Below the pieces are notes generated by a model. That model saw only the letters and a list, made by a program, of their open reading frames with translations. It did not search any database and was not told the DNA's origin. Made by a program: the position numbers and the translations under genes. From Clavibacter zhangzhiyongii (GTDB lineage: Bacteria > Actinomycetota > Actinomycetes > Actinomycetales > Microbacteriaceae), in NCBI RefSeq assembly GCF_014775655.1, contig NZ_CP061274.1:2790001-2854000 (forward strand): DNA of 64,000 bases, given 5' to 3'. Positions 9,719-18,243 of the stretch are shown piece after piece; the first letter of the stretch is position 1, and each line of letters begins with the position of its first letter.

Positions 9719-10774
9719 GTGACCGGAACGCTGCGCTCGCGCGCCCTCGTCGCCGCATCGCCCGCCTCGCGCGGAGCCGCCTCGGCGACCCCAGCCGCGA
9801 CGGCCCTCCCGCGCACAGCGGGTCGATCCGCGACCCGGTCCGCCCCGGTGGCGCCGACCCCGCTCGGCTCCGCCGTGACGGCGACCGCGACGACCGCGGA
9901 GCGCGCGGCGACGGGCCTCGCCGCCGCCCGCGACGAGAAGCGCCGGCTGACCCACGAGCGCTTCGTGCGGGCTGCGGCCGCCGCCGAGGATCCCGCGGGC
10001 GACGCCGAGCGCCGCCGGCTGCACGACCAGATCGTCCTCGACCACCTCGAGCTCGCCGACCAGCTGGCCCGCCAGCACTCGGGCCGCGCCCACGACTGGA
10101 GCGACCTCCGCCAGGTCGGCTACCTCGGCCTCGTGAAGGCCGCGCGCCGCTACGACCCGGGCTTCGGCGCGCCCTTCGTGTCGTTCGCGATCCCCACCAT
10201 CTCCGGCGAGATCAAGCGCCACCTGCGGGACAACGGCTGGGTCGTGCGGCCGCCCCGCCAGATCCAGGAGCTGCGGCACGCGCTCCTCGCGGTCGTGCCC
10301 GCGCTCACGCAGCGCCTCGGCCGCACGCCCACCGACGCGGAGCTGGCCGCGCACACCGGGCACCCGCGCGAGGAGGTCGCCGAGGCGCTGGCCGCGCACT
10401 CGAGCCTGCGTCCCGCGTCCCTCGACTTCACGGTGCACGAGGAGGAGGGGACCTCGCTCGCCGAGACCCTCGGCGCCGACGACCCCGGCTTCGCGCGCGC
10501 CGAGCGCACGGTGCTGCTGGACGCCGCCCGCGGGGTGCTCAGCGACCGCGACCGGCGGATCCTGCACCTGCGCTTCGTCGACGAGTGCAGCCAGAGCGAG
10601 ATCGCGGCTGAGCTCGGCGTGACCCAGATGCAGGTGTCGCGGCTGCTGGCGCGGATCCTCGGCCGGCTGCGCGCGGAGCTCACCCGCGGCGAGCCGGAGG
10701 CGCTGCCCGAGGCCGCGCCGCTCGCGGAGGTGTCGCCCATCCGCGCGGGCGTAGCGGACCGGCGCTCGGCCTGA
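9719..10774 (+). CDS. RNA polymerase sigma factor, SigB/SigF-like
   Basis: The 351-residue alternative sigma factor of the stress/sporulation group has an unusual Ala/Thr/Pro-rich N-terminus of about 60 residues. Region 2 lies at about 110-170 (VGYLGLVKAARRYDPGFG, then ISGEIKRHLRDNGW). Region 3 follows, and region 4 has the recognition helix segment CSQSEIAAELGVTQMQVSR. The GTG at 9719 has a GGAGG ribosome site; a start further in, before AARDEKRRL, is possible. The convergent neighbour is an ANTAR regulator ending 30 nt away. No anti-sigma factor gene is adjacent. Confidence 0.88.
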   Translation: MTGTLRSRALVAASPASRGAASATPAATALPRTAGRSATRSAPVAPTPLGSAVTATATTAERAATGLAAARDEKRRLTHERFVRAAAAAEDPAGDAERRRLHDQIVLDHLELADQLARQHSGRAHDWSDLRQVGYLGLVKAARRYDPGFGAPFVSFAIPTISGEIKRHLRDNGWVVRPPRQIQELRHALLAVVPALTQRLGRTPTDAELAAHTGHPREEVAEALAAHSSLRPASLDFTVHEEEGTSLAETLGADDPGFARAERTVLLDAARGVLSDRDRRILHLRFVDECSQSEIAAELGVTQMQVSRLLARILGRLRAELTRGEPEALPEAAPLAEVSPIRAGVADRRSA

Positions 10775-10804
10775 CGCCTCGCCAGGCCGCGCGGGCGGAT
10801 CCGC

Positions 10805-11383
10805 TCAGGCCGAGGGCAGCGCGCCCGTCTCGACCACGCGACGCGCGACCTCGACGAGCTTCACGTTGCCGTCCTGCGAGTGACGGCGGAGGACCTGGAA
10901 CGCGCGGTCGGCGTCGAGCGAGAAGCGCTCCATGAGGATCCCCTGCGCCTGCCCGATGAGCGAGCGCGACGCGAGCCCGCGGGCGAGGTCCTCCGCGGAG
11001 TCCCACGCGGCGAGCGCGATGCGCGCGTGCACGGCGACCTCCTCGGCGACGACCAGGTCGTCCTCGCCGAGCGCGGCGGATCCGCGGTGCAGCGCGACGA
11101 CGCCGGCGGCACCCGGGCGCACGGCCGGCTCGTCCCCCAGGGCCACGATCAGCAGGCCGGACCCGGTCGCCGGCCCCGGCCCCCGCAGCAGCTCGGCGAG
11201 CGCCGGCCCGGTCTCCCCGGCCACCGCGATCCCGGCTCCGCGCGGCAGGACCACGGCCGCGCCGGTCGCGGAAGACGCGTCGAGGAGGGCGGCGAGCAGG
11301 AGGTCGACCCCGGAGGAACGATCGGCGGCGGAGTGGATCGCGGCGACGACGCGGGCGGGCAGGGCGGACCGGCGCTGCTCCAT
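10805..11383 (-). CDS. GAF/ANTAR-type transcription antitermination regulator
   Basis: The 192-residue protein has a GAF-like N-terminal sensory region (about 1-125) and a C-terminal ANTAR domain (about 130-187). The ANTAR domain is shown by LIGQAQGILMERFSLDADRAF followed by a Leu/Arg helix and a short final helix. ANTAR proteins bind paired RNA hairpins and prevent termination. The RNA target is not evident here. The gene is convergent with the sigma-factor gene and divergent from the PspC gene. A palindrome at 11503-11514 lies in its upstream gap. Confidence 0.85.
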   Translation of the reverse strand: MEQRRSALPARVVAAIHSAADRSSGVDLLLAALLDASSATGAAVVLPRGAGIAVAGETGPALAELLRGPGPATGSGLLIVALGDEPAVRPGAAGVVALHRGSAALGEDDLVVAEEVAVHARIALAAWDSAEDLARGLASRSLIGQAQGILMERFSLDADRAFQVLRRHSQDGNVKLVEVARRVVETGALPSA

Positions 11384-11502
11384 CCGTTCCTCCTGGCGCT
11401 CGAGGGGCGTGGCGGCTCACCGGACGCGTGCGCGACCGCGACCCGCGGCATCGCGAGGAGACGCCGAGCCCCGGCTCGACCGTTCGAGTATCGCACCATG
11501 GC

Positions 11503-11514
11503 TTTGGGCCCAAA
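11503..11514. promoter_or_regulatory. Perfect 12-bp palindrome in a divergent promoter gap
   Basis: TTTGGGCCCAAA lies between the divergent ANTAR gene (start 11383) and PspC gene (start 11612), about equally far from both. On the minus strand a TGNGATACT-like extended -10 follows it about 10 nt downstream, so a protein bound here could control the ANTAR gene promoter. The function is inferred from position and symmetry only. Confidence 0.4.
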
Positions 11515-11611
11515 CCGACCCGGGGGAGAACTCACGGGGAGCCGTACGCTCGCGCGCGGGAGCCGCGCCCCCGTCCGGTCGCCGCCCACCCGCGCCTGGC
11601 ATGCTCGGTGC

Positions 11612-11794
11612 ATGGCCACCCTCATGCGTCCCCGTCGCGGGAAGATCATCGCCGGCGTCTGCGCCGCGCTCGCCGACCGCTTCGGCATCAGCCGCTTCCT
11701 CGTCCGCCTGCTCTTCGTGATCTCGATCGTGCTGCCGGGCCCGCAGGTGCTGCTGTACCTGATCCTCTGGATCGTCTTCCCCAAGCAGCGCTGA
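11612..11794 (+). CDS. PspC-domain small membrane protein
   Basis: The 60-residue protein is essentially one PspC domain. It has the basic start MRPRRGKIIAGVCAALADRFGI, then one long hydrophobic segment (FVISIVLPGPQVLLYLILWIVF) and the ending PKQR. PspC proteins act at the membrane in envelope-stress responses; here no PspA-like partner is adjacent. The frame extends upstream, but the ATG at 11612 matches the usual PspC start. Confidence 0.85.
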   Translation: MATLMRPRRGKIIAGVCAALADRFGISRFLVRLLFVISIVLPGPQVLLYLILWIVFPKQR

Positions 11795-11936
11795 CCCGCC
11801 GGATGGTCCCGTCGCCCGCGGCGCCGCCCGCGCCCGCGCCGCCCGGCGACCCGGGATCGTCCCGCGCCCGAAACGCCGCCGCAACACCCGGTTCCCAGAC
11901 TGAGGAGACGCCTCTCCCCCGTCTGGAGGAATCCGC

Positions 11937-13835
11937 ATGGCCGCACGCCGACGCCCCCGCGCGCGCATCCGCCGCGCGCCCGTCCTCGTCGGCCGCGGCG
12001 TCGCGACGCTCGCCCTCGCGGCCGCGCTCGCGGTCGGCGGACTCGGCGTCGGCACCGCGTCCCCGGCCCGCGCCCTCGCCGAGCGCCCCGCGGCGGACGC
12101 AAGCGTGAGCGCCCCCGCCGTCGTCGACCTGAATGTCGCCGACACGGTCGCGCTGCTCGACTCGGGCGCCACCACCTCCGTCGAGCTGACCCGCGCCTAC
12201 CTCGCGCGCATCGAGGAGTACGACGACCCGCGCGGCGACCGGAAGGGCTTGAAGGCCGTCATCACGACGAACGCGGACGCGCTCGCGACCGCCGCCGAGC
12301 TCGACGCGGAGCGCGCGGCCGGCACGATCCGCGGGCCGCTGCACGGCGTGCCGATCGTCGTCAAGGACAACCTCGCGACCGCCGACATGCCCACCACCGC
12401 CGGCAGCGCCGCGCTCGCCGAGTACCGGACGCGCGACGACGCCACGGTCGTCGCGAGGCTCCGCGCGGCCGGCGCGATCGTCCTCGCGAAGACGAACATG
12501 TCGGAGTTCGCCTGGCACGGCACCTACACGCTGAGCTCCGCGCGCGGGCGCACCGCGAACCCCTACGACCTCTCGTGGAGCGCGAGCGGATCCAGCGGCG
12601 GCACGGGCGCGGCGGTCGCGGCCGCGTACGCGCCGGCGGGCCTCGGCACCGACTCGTGCGGATCCGTGCTCGGCCCGGCCGCGCACCAGAGCCTCGTCGG
12701 GCTCCGGCCGACCCTCGGCCTCACGAGCACGGCCGGCGTCGTGCCGCTCTCGCCGCGGCAGGACGTGGTCGGCCCGCTCACCACGACGGTCGCCGACGCC
12801 GCGCTCCTCCTGGAGGTGCTCGCGGGGCGCGACCCGGCGGATCCGCTCACGGTCGCCGCCGACGCGCAGCCCGGCACCGCGTACGTGGCCGGCCTCCGCC
12901 CCGACGCGCTCGCGGGCAAGCGGATCGGCGTCGTGCGCTGGGCGTTCGAGGAGGACCCCGAGAAGCCGGGCCTCGCCGAGACGACCGCGCTGTTCGAGCA
13001 GGCCGTGCGCGACCTCGCGGCGCAGGGCGCCGAGGTGGTCGAGGTCCCGCTCACGCGCGAGTTCGTCGAGGGGACGCTGCAGAGCGGCGGCTGGATGGAC
13101 ATGCGCCCGTCCATCGACCGCTTCCTCCGTGAGACACCCGCGACCTGGCCGGCCCGCGTCGCCGCGCGCACCGCGCCCGAGGACGTCCTCTCGTTCGCCG
13201 ACGCGATGGCGGACCGCGCGAGCGCGCTCACGGACGGCGACATCGCCCACTTCCTCGGTCAGCGCGACGTCCCGAACCCCGAGTACGACGCGGCGATCGC
13301 CGAGCAGGAGGCGGGCAGGGACGCGATGGACGCGTTCTTCGTCGAGCACGGCGTCGACGCCCTCGCGATGCCCGTGAGCGCCACCAGCGCGACGCCGACC
13401 TGGGCGGGCACCACCTTCTGCGACGTCGGCGCGAACACCGGGATCCCCACGATCTCCGTGCCGGCCGGCTTCACGTCGGCGGGCGCGCCCGTGGGGCTCG
13501 AGCTCGCCGCGCCCCGGCACCGGGACGGCGACCTGCTCGCGATGGCCTACGCGTACGAGCAGGCGACGCTGCACCGGGTCGCGCCCACGGCCACGCCGGA
13601 GCTGGCGGTGGCCGAGGAGCCCGCGGCAGCCGACGACGGGACGGCGGCGGGCCCCGCCCCCGCCGGATCCGCTCCCCAGGCGCTCGGCGCCGCCCGCGTC
13701 ACGGGCGCCGGCGTCAACACCGGCGCGCAGAACCTCGCCATCTCCGCGGGCCTCGCGCTCGTCGCCGGCGTCGTGGTCGCCTGCGGAGCCGGCCTCCTCC
13801 GCCGACGCCGCGCCCGGGGATCCGGACCCGTCTGA
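11937..13835 (+). CDS. Secreted, membrane-anchored amidase (amidase signature family)
   Basis: The 632-residue protein has an Arg-rich N-terminus and a hydrophobic signal segment (about 20-48). The amidase signature domain shows the Ser-cisSer-Lys triad: Lys143 in [10 protein letters not shown], Ser219/220 in the GSSGG loop, and nucleophile Ser243 in [11 protein letters not shown]. An Ala/Pro-rich spacer and a C-terminal hydrophobic helix end in RRRRAR, which resembles a cell-surface anchor, but no LPXTG-type sortase motif is visible. It is likely an extracytoplasmic amide hydrolase. It stands alone between the PspC and catalase genes. Confidence 0.88.
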   Translation: MAARRRPRARIRRAPVLVGRGVATLALAAALAVGGLGVGTASPARALAERPAADASVSAPAVVDLNVADTVALLDSGATTSVELTRAYLARIEEYDDPRGDRKGLKAVITTNADALATAAELDAERAAGTIRGPLHGVPIVVKDNLATADMPTTAGSAALAEYRTRDDATVVARLRAAGAIVLAKTNMSEFAWHGTYTLSSARGRTANPYDLSWSASGSSGGTGAAVAAAYAPAGLGTDSCGSVLGPAAHQSLVGLRPTLGLTSTAGVVPLSPRQDVVGPLTTTVADAALLLEVLAGRDPADPLTVAADAQPGTAYVAGLRPDALAGKRIGVVRWAFEEDPEKPGLAETTALFEQAVRDLAAQGAEVVEVPLTREFVEGTLQSGGWMDMRPSIDRFLRETPATWPARVAARTAPEDVLSFADAMADRASALTDGDIAHFLGQRDVPNPEYDAAIAEQEAGRDAMDAFFVEHGVDALAMPVSATSATPTWAGTTFCDVGANTGIPTISVPAGFTSAGAPVGLELAAPRHRDGDLLAMAYAYEQATLHRVAPTATPELAVAEEPAAADDGTAAGPAPAGSAPQALGAARVTGAGVNTGAQNLAISAGLALVAGVVVACGAGLLRRRRARGSGPV

Positions 13836-13917
13836 TCCTCTGCGAGTCGGGGCCGGTCGCTGGGCGTGTCGCCCGCGGCTCGGCAGGCTGGGAGGACGAC
13901 GACGAAAGGACTCCCCC

Positions 13918-15582
13918 ATGACCGACGTCTCCTCCCAGGGCCCCGCCGAGGGCGATGACCGCGAGGTCCTCACGAACCGCCAGGGCCACCCCGTCTACGA
14001 CAACCAGAACCAGCGCACCGTCGGCGCGCGCGGCCCCGCGACGCTGGAGAACTACCAGTTCCTCGAGAAGATCAGCCACTTCGACCGCGAGCGGATCCCG
14101 GAACGCGTCGTGCACGCGCGCGGCGCCGTCGCGTTCGGCTACTTCGAGGCGACCGGCACGTGGGGCGACGAGCCCGTCTCGAAGTACACGCGCGCGAAGC
14201 TCTTCCAGGAGGCGGGCAAGCGCACCGACGTCGCCATCCGCTTCTCGACCGTGATCGGCGGCCGCGACTCCTCCGAGGCGGCACGCGACCCGCGCGGGTT
14301 CGCCGTGAAGTTCTACACGGAGGACGGCAACTGGGACCTCGTGGGCAACAACATGGGCGTCTTCTTCATCCGCGACGCCATCAAGTTCCCCGACGTGATC
14401 CACTCGCTGAAGCCCGACCCCGTCACCTTCCGCCAGGAGCCCGCGCGCATCTTCGACTTCATGTCGCAGACGCCCGAGTCGATGCACATGCTGATGAACC
14501 TGTTCAGCCCCCGCGGCATCCCCGCGGACTACCGCCACATGCAGGGCTTCGGCGTGAACACCTACAAGTGGGTGGATGCCGACGGCGGCACGAAGCTCGT
14601 GAAGTACCACTGGATCCCGAAGGCCGGCGTCAGCAGCATGACCGAGGCCGACGCGGCCGTCGTGCAGGGCGGCGACCTCGGCCACGCGTCGAAGGACCTC
14701 TACGAGGCCATCGAGCGCGGCGACTTCCCCGAGTGGGAGCTCCGCGTGCAGCTCATGGACGACGGCGACCACCCCGAGCTCGACTTCGACCCGCTGGACG
14801 ACACGAAGGTCTGGCCGGAGAACGACTTCCCGCCGAAGGCCGTGGGCCGCATGGTGCTCGACCGGAACGTGACCAACCACTTCGCCGAGAACGAGCAGCT
14901 CTCGTTCGGCACCGGCGTGCTCGTGGACGGCCTCGACTTCTCCGACGACAAGATGCTCGTCGGCCGCACCTTCTCCTACTCGGACGCGCAGCGGTACCGC
15001 GTGGGCCCGAACTACCTGCAGCTGCCGGTGAACGCGCCGCAGCACGCGAAGGTGGCGACGAACCAGCGTGACGGCCAGATGACGTTCCACCAGGATCACG
15101 GCGGCCAGAACCCGCACATTAACTACGAGCCGTCGATCACGGGCGGGCTCCGCGAGGGGCAGTACCCGACGCATGACGACCAGGGCCCGGAGATCACCGG
15201 CCGACTGACGCGCAAGCGGATCCCGCTGACCGCCGACTACCTGCAGGCCGGCCAGCGCTACCTGCTCATGGAGGGCTGGGAGCGCGACGACCTCGTCGCG
15301 AACCTCACCGACCTCATCTCGCAGGCCGCGCGCCCGGTGCAGGAGCGCATGCTCTGGCACTTCTACCTCGTGGAGGACGACCTGGGCCGCCGCGTGGGCG
15401 AGGGCCTCGGGATCACGCTGGAGGAGGTCAAGGACCTGCCGCCGCTGCAGTCGCAGACGCTGTCGGAGGAGGAGCGGACCCGCCTCGCGAACCTCGGGCA
15501 CAACGGGACGCGCGACGTCACGGGCCTCGTGATGACGCACTGCGTGCCGGACGCGCGACGCAACCTGGTCGACGCGGCGTAG
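13918..15582 (+). CDS. katA: Haem catalase (monofunctional, small-to-mid subunit type)
   Basis: The 554-residue protein is a clade-type monofunctional catalase that decomposes hydrogen peroxide. Visible hallmarks are the catalytic His in [14 protein letters not shown] and the RFSTV and [12 protein letters not shown] segments. Asn and Phe lie in the [10 protein letters not shown] distal pocket, and the haem-ligand Tyr region follows [18 protein letters not shown]. It is slightly longer than typical 480-500-residue catalases, with extra C-terminal residues. AGGA precedes the ATG. A strong terminator follows at 15614-15648. No Fur/OxyR-type gene is adjacent. Confidence 0.96.
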   Translation: MTDVSSQGPAEGDDREVLTNRQGHPVYDNQNQRTVGARGPATLENYQFLEKISHFDRERIPERVVHARGAVAFGYFEATGTWGDEPVSKYTRAKLFQEAGKRTDVAIRFSTVIGGRDSSEAARDPRGFAVKFYTEDGNWDLVGNNMGVFFIRDAIKFPDVIHSLKPDPVTFRQEPARIFDFMSQTPESMHMLMNLFSPRGIPADYRHMQGFGVNTYKWVDADGGTKLVKYHWIPKAGVSSMTEADAAVVQGGDLGHASKDLYEAIERGDFPEWELRVQLMDDGDHPELDFDPLDDTKVWPENDFPPKAVGRMVLDRNVTNHFAENEQLSFGTGVLVDGLDFSDDKMLVGRTFSYSDAQRYRVGPNYLQLPVNAPQHAKVATNQRDGQMTFHQDHGGQNPHINYEPSITGGLREGQYPTHDDQGPEITGRLTRKRIPLTADYLQAGQRYLLMEGWERDDLVANLTDLISQAARPVQERMLWHFYLVEDDLGRRVGEGLGITLEEVKDLPPLQSQTLSEEERTRLANLGHNGTRDVTGLVMTHCVPDARRNLVDAA

Positions 15583-15613
15583 GTCGCGGGCCCGCGCACC
15601 ACGCGGGACGACG

Positions 15614-15648
15614 GGAGGGGCGGGTGGCCGAGGGCCGCCCGCCCCTCC
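15614..15648 (+). terminator. Terminator-like hairpin after the catalase gene
   Basis: Two 14-nt arms, GGAGGGGCGGGTGG and CCGCCCGCCCCTCC, pair with one G-T wobble around a 7-nt loop, 31 nt after the catalase stop. There is no T-run, as is common in high-G+C actinobacteria. The stem closely resembles the one at 28250-28282. The low-G+C insertion begins directly after it. Confidence 0.75.
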
Positions 15649-15842
15649 GACTCATGTACAGGCTCCCGCCAAGGCGAGCCGGTCTCTCTGAGCCGACCGC
15701 GAAGCTTGACCACGGCGCCCGCACTACAGCTAGTCGAGAGCGACGGCCTTTGGGACCGAGGCTTGTCACCTGAGCGCTCGAGATGACGCTTCAGATGACT
15801 CCACAGGGCTCCTGAGGACGAAGTTCGACATGTAAGGCTGCC

Positions 15843-17231
15843 ATGGCGCATACTCAGAGCATGCTGCTCCTACGCTTCCGCCTCTCGAACCACCGAAGCT
15901 TCCGCGACGAAGCAGAGCTGTCGTTTTTGCAGAGCCGGTTGAAGTCCGCCCGGCCCCACGACGGCCAATGGGCTGACTACACGACGCATGTGGCGGCGAT
16001 ATACGGCGCGAACGCCTCTGGAAAATCCTCAGTCTTGGGAGCCATGGAGCTGTTCCGAAACATGATCCAAAACTCCGCAACAGCGTGGGCAGACCGAAAG
16101 AAGCTGCCACAAACTCCTTTTAAGTTGGATGACGTTTCGAGCGCACAGCCAACTTCATTCGTTCTCGACTTTGCAATAGATGACCTGCGGCACGAATACG
16201 GATTCACTTTCACAGAAGACGCGATAGTCTCAGAATGGCTATACGACTACCCCGTAAGCCGCAGGAGGGTATTGTTCGAACGGAATAACGTTACGGATTA
16301 CAAGTTCGGGCGGGCCCTTCGAGGTGAAACGGCAATTTTGGAAAAGATTACAGGACAAAGAGAGCTGTTTCTTTCCCGTGCCGCAAGCTCTCGCCACGAA
16401 CTTCTTCGTGAAATCATGCTTGAACTCACATCCAAAATGCGGTACGCGGAGTTCACTGACGCAAGTCGTCAAACTCGAATTGCGAAAATAGCAGAAGGCC
16501 TAGCTGATGGCGAAGTTGCACTTCGAGACATAGTCACGTTGCTAAAGGTTGCTGACGTTGGAATTGGCGAAGTGGAGGTCAAAACCTCCGAACTCCCCGC
16601 CGAGGTCCTTGACATGATTCAACGTATGATAAACGCCGCAGCCGAGAACCCAGGAAAGGGTAAGCGAAAAGCACAAGCAACGAAGAACGAAGATAACAGC
16701 GGAAGCGCGCGCTCCATAGAAGGCTTCAGGGCCATTGACAGCATTCAGCGTGCGCTTGAATTCTCGCACCTGGGTCAAGACGGAAAATACTATAACTTGC
16801 CTGCAGTTGTTCAATCTACTGGAACAATGTCCTGGCTGAGTTTAGCGCTTCCCAGCGTCGAAATATTGCGCCACGGCGGCGCATTGCTGATCGACGAATT
16901 GGATGCCAGTCTCCACCCCCAATTAGCTCAAGTCTTGATTCAGATGTTTAAGGACCCGTTGCTTAATCAAGCAGGTGCGCAATTGATATTCACGACTCAC
17001 GACACTTACTTTCTTTCTCCAGCCGCAGAGGTCCGCCTAGGCGAAGAAGAAGTTTGGTTCGCAGAAAAGGATCGAAGCGGACTTAGCGAGTTGTATGCGC
17101 TATCCGATTTTAATATTCGGGACAGCGAAAATATATCTAGGCGCTACCTCCATGGTCGATATGGCGCCACTCCTTCGGTGGCACCCAGCTTCCTGGCATC
17201 CCTGTTTGACCAACACGAAATTGACGCTTAA
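15843..17231 (+). CDS. RloA-like AAA ATPase (AAA_15/SMC-like), putative defence ATPase
   Basis: The 462-residue protein is an ABC/SMC-type ATPase of the RloA/AAA_15 group, typically the sensor or motor of anti-phage systems. The N-terminus has RFRLSNHRSF, then Walker A GANASGKS (55-62). A helical region and a charged Lys/Glu linker (about 265-292) precede the STGT signature-like motif (325-328). Walker B and D-loop are IDELDASLHP (350-359), with a switch His in TTHD (384-387). The ATG at 15843 has an AAGG site; the ATG at 15861 would give a start closer to family norms. Codon use is unlike flanking genes. The partner gene starts 2 nt after the stop. Confidence 0.85.
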   Translation: MAHTQSMLLLRFRLSNHRSFRDEAELSFLQSRLKSARPHDGQWADYTTHVAAIYGANASGKSSVLGAMELFRNMIQNSATAWADRKKLPQTPFKLDDVSSAQPTSFVLDFAIDDLRHEYGFTFTEDAIVSEWLYDYPVSRRRVLFERNNVTDYKFGRALRGETAILEKITGQRELFLSRAASSRHELLREIMLELTSKMRYAEFTDASRQTRIAKIAEGLADGEVALRDIVTLLKVADVGIGEVEVKTSELPAEVLDMIQRMINAAAENPGKGKRKAQATKNEDNSGSARSIEGFRAIDSIQRALEFSHLGQDGKYYNLPAVVQSTGTMSWLSLALPSVEILRHGGALLIDELDASLHPQLAQVLIQMFKDPLLNQAGAQLIFTTHDTYFLSPAAEVRLGEEEVWFAEKDRSGLSELYALSDFNIRDSENISRRYLHGRYGATPSVAPSFLASLFDQHEIDA

Positions 17232-17233
17232 TT

Positions 17234-17824
17234 ATGAGCAGCAGTCGTGTCAACCGAAAGCACCGAGCCCGACAAGAGCGGAAACGAATTCTTGTAGTCT
17301 CGGAAGGGGTGGTTACCGAAGCTCAGTATATACAGGGGCTGGCGCAATATCTGCGGACGAGTGGAGTCAGCATCCGTACGCCACTATTAAAAGGCATAGG
17401 AAGAGATCCGTATAGCGTACTGCAGGCCACGGTCAAACTCAGGGAATCTGACGCCGAAGGCTTCGACGAGACCTTTGCTCTCGTGGACGTGGATGATCAT
17501 GAGACCTTAGACAAATGCCTTGAAAGTTCAGGGGCGGCCAGCGTGGGCGTCATTGTCTCCAATCCCTGCTTTGAAATATGGCTCTTGTGGCACTACCGTG
17601 ATCACAATCGCAATGACTCGACAAGTGCGGTGCAGGCAGCTTTAAAACATGAAGGCCACGAGCAAAAAGCAATTCCAACAAAGTTTCCATATGAGAAGTA
17701 CGTAGATGCCGTTGAGCGGGCCGACAAGCGCAATCGCAAAATGGTTACCAGCCATGCTGGTCAAAATCCCGGCAGCTCGATGCCGCGCCTGATCGAGGCA
17801 ATGATTTTAAACGCGCAGGGCTAG
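17234..17824 (+). CDS. RloB-like protein, TOPRIM-like putative nuclease partner
   Basis: The 196-residue protein fits the RloB family. After a basic N-terminus, strand ILVVSEG leads into VTEAQYIQGL (Glu24/Glu29), then FALVDVDDH (Asp85, Asp87, Asp88), then SNPCFEIWLLWHY (109-121). The Glu plus DxD arrangement resembles a TOPRIM metal site, as in the effector of ATPase/TOPRIM systems such as PARIS and OLD-type pairs. That mechanistic reading is an inference. It starts 2 nt after the ATPase stop with no strong ribosome site, so translational coupling is likely. Confidence 0.8.
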   Translation: MSSSRVNRKHRARQERKRILVVSEGVVTEAQYIQGLAQYLRTSGVSIRTPLLKGIGRDPYSVLQATVKLRESDAEGFDETFALVDVDDHETLDKCLESSGAASVGVIVSNPCFEIWLLWHYRDHNRNDSTSAVQAALKHEGHEQKAIPTKFPYEKYVDAVERADKRNRKMVTSHAGQNPGSSMPRLIEAMILNAQG

Positions 17825-18243
17825 TGCGTCAAACAACACAAGTAGATGTGCGGGAGATGTTATTCAGTCTGATGCCTATCGGTTATCGAAGACATCACTA
17901 GAGCCCTCAATGAGCCGGAATAACGCATTTTTCTCGGCGCTTCACCGAGCGCCCTAAGAGCGGCAATTCTGGGGCAGTTGTCTCCTCTATTCGGTAGCGA
18001 TGCTAGCCCGTCCAAGGCCCCGTCGCCGAGACCCCGAGACCATACTCACGGTCATCCGGCTAGCCTTGCCCGCAATCACCGCTGCCAAGTCGCGGCACTG
18101 CAAGCCGCCCGCAGTGCCCACCTCTAGACGCTTACTCAAGTTACTCACTGTCAGCGGTTATCTGGCGGCGCTGCTATTGCATTGCTGTCTCGCCGCGACT
18201 CCATAACGCCGCGAGCAACACTCGAGGCGCGGCGTGCGGCGGG
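17825..18243. other. Gene-poor right end of the low-G+C insertion
   Basis: No convincing gene is present in these 419 nt. A small stem, GGCGCT with AGCGCC around a 6-nt loop (17936-17953) preceded by TTTTT, may end the RloA/RloB transcript weakly. A 68-codon open frame at 18000-18206 has no ribosome site and unremarkable composition. Base composition rises back to the genome norm towards 18200. Confidence 0.5.

Larger units (their letters stand above)
15649..18243. other. Low-G+C inserted segment carrying the RloA/RloB pair
   Basis: Between the catalase terminator and the serine hydrolase gene the base composition falls to about half G+C (29 of 60 in the line starting at 16741), against over 70% around it. 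Codon use becomes A/T-tolerant. No integrase, tRNA or clear flanking repeat was found, so the mode of entry is unknown. It looks like horizontally acquired DNA. Confidence 0.75.

Noticed and set aside
18000-18206. 68-codon frame in the right end of the low-G+C insertion
   Set aside because: No ribosome site, no recognisable motif, and mixed base composition across the insertion boundary.
15649-18243. A tRNA-linked integration of the RloA/RloB island with attachment repeats
   Set aside because: I could find neither a tRNA end nor a convincing direct repeat at both borders, and no integrase is present.
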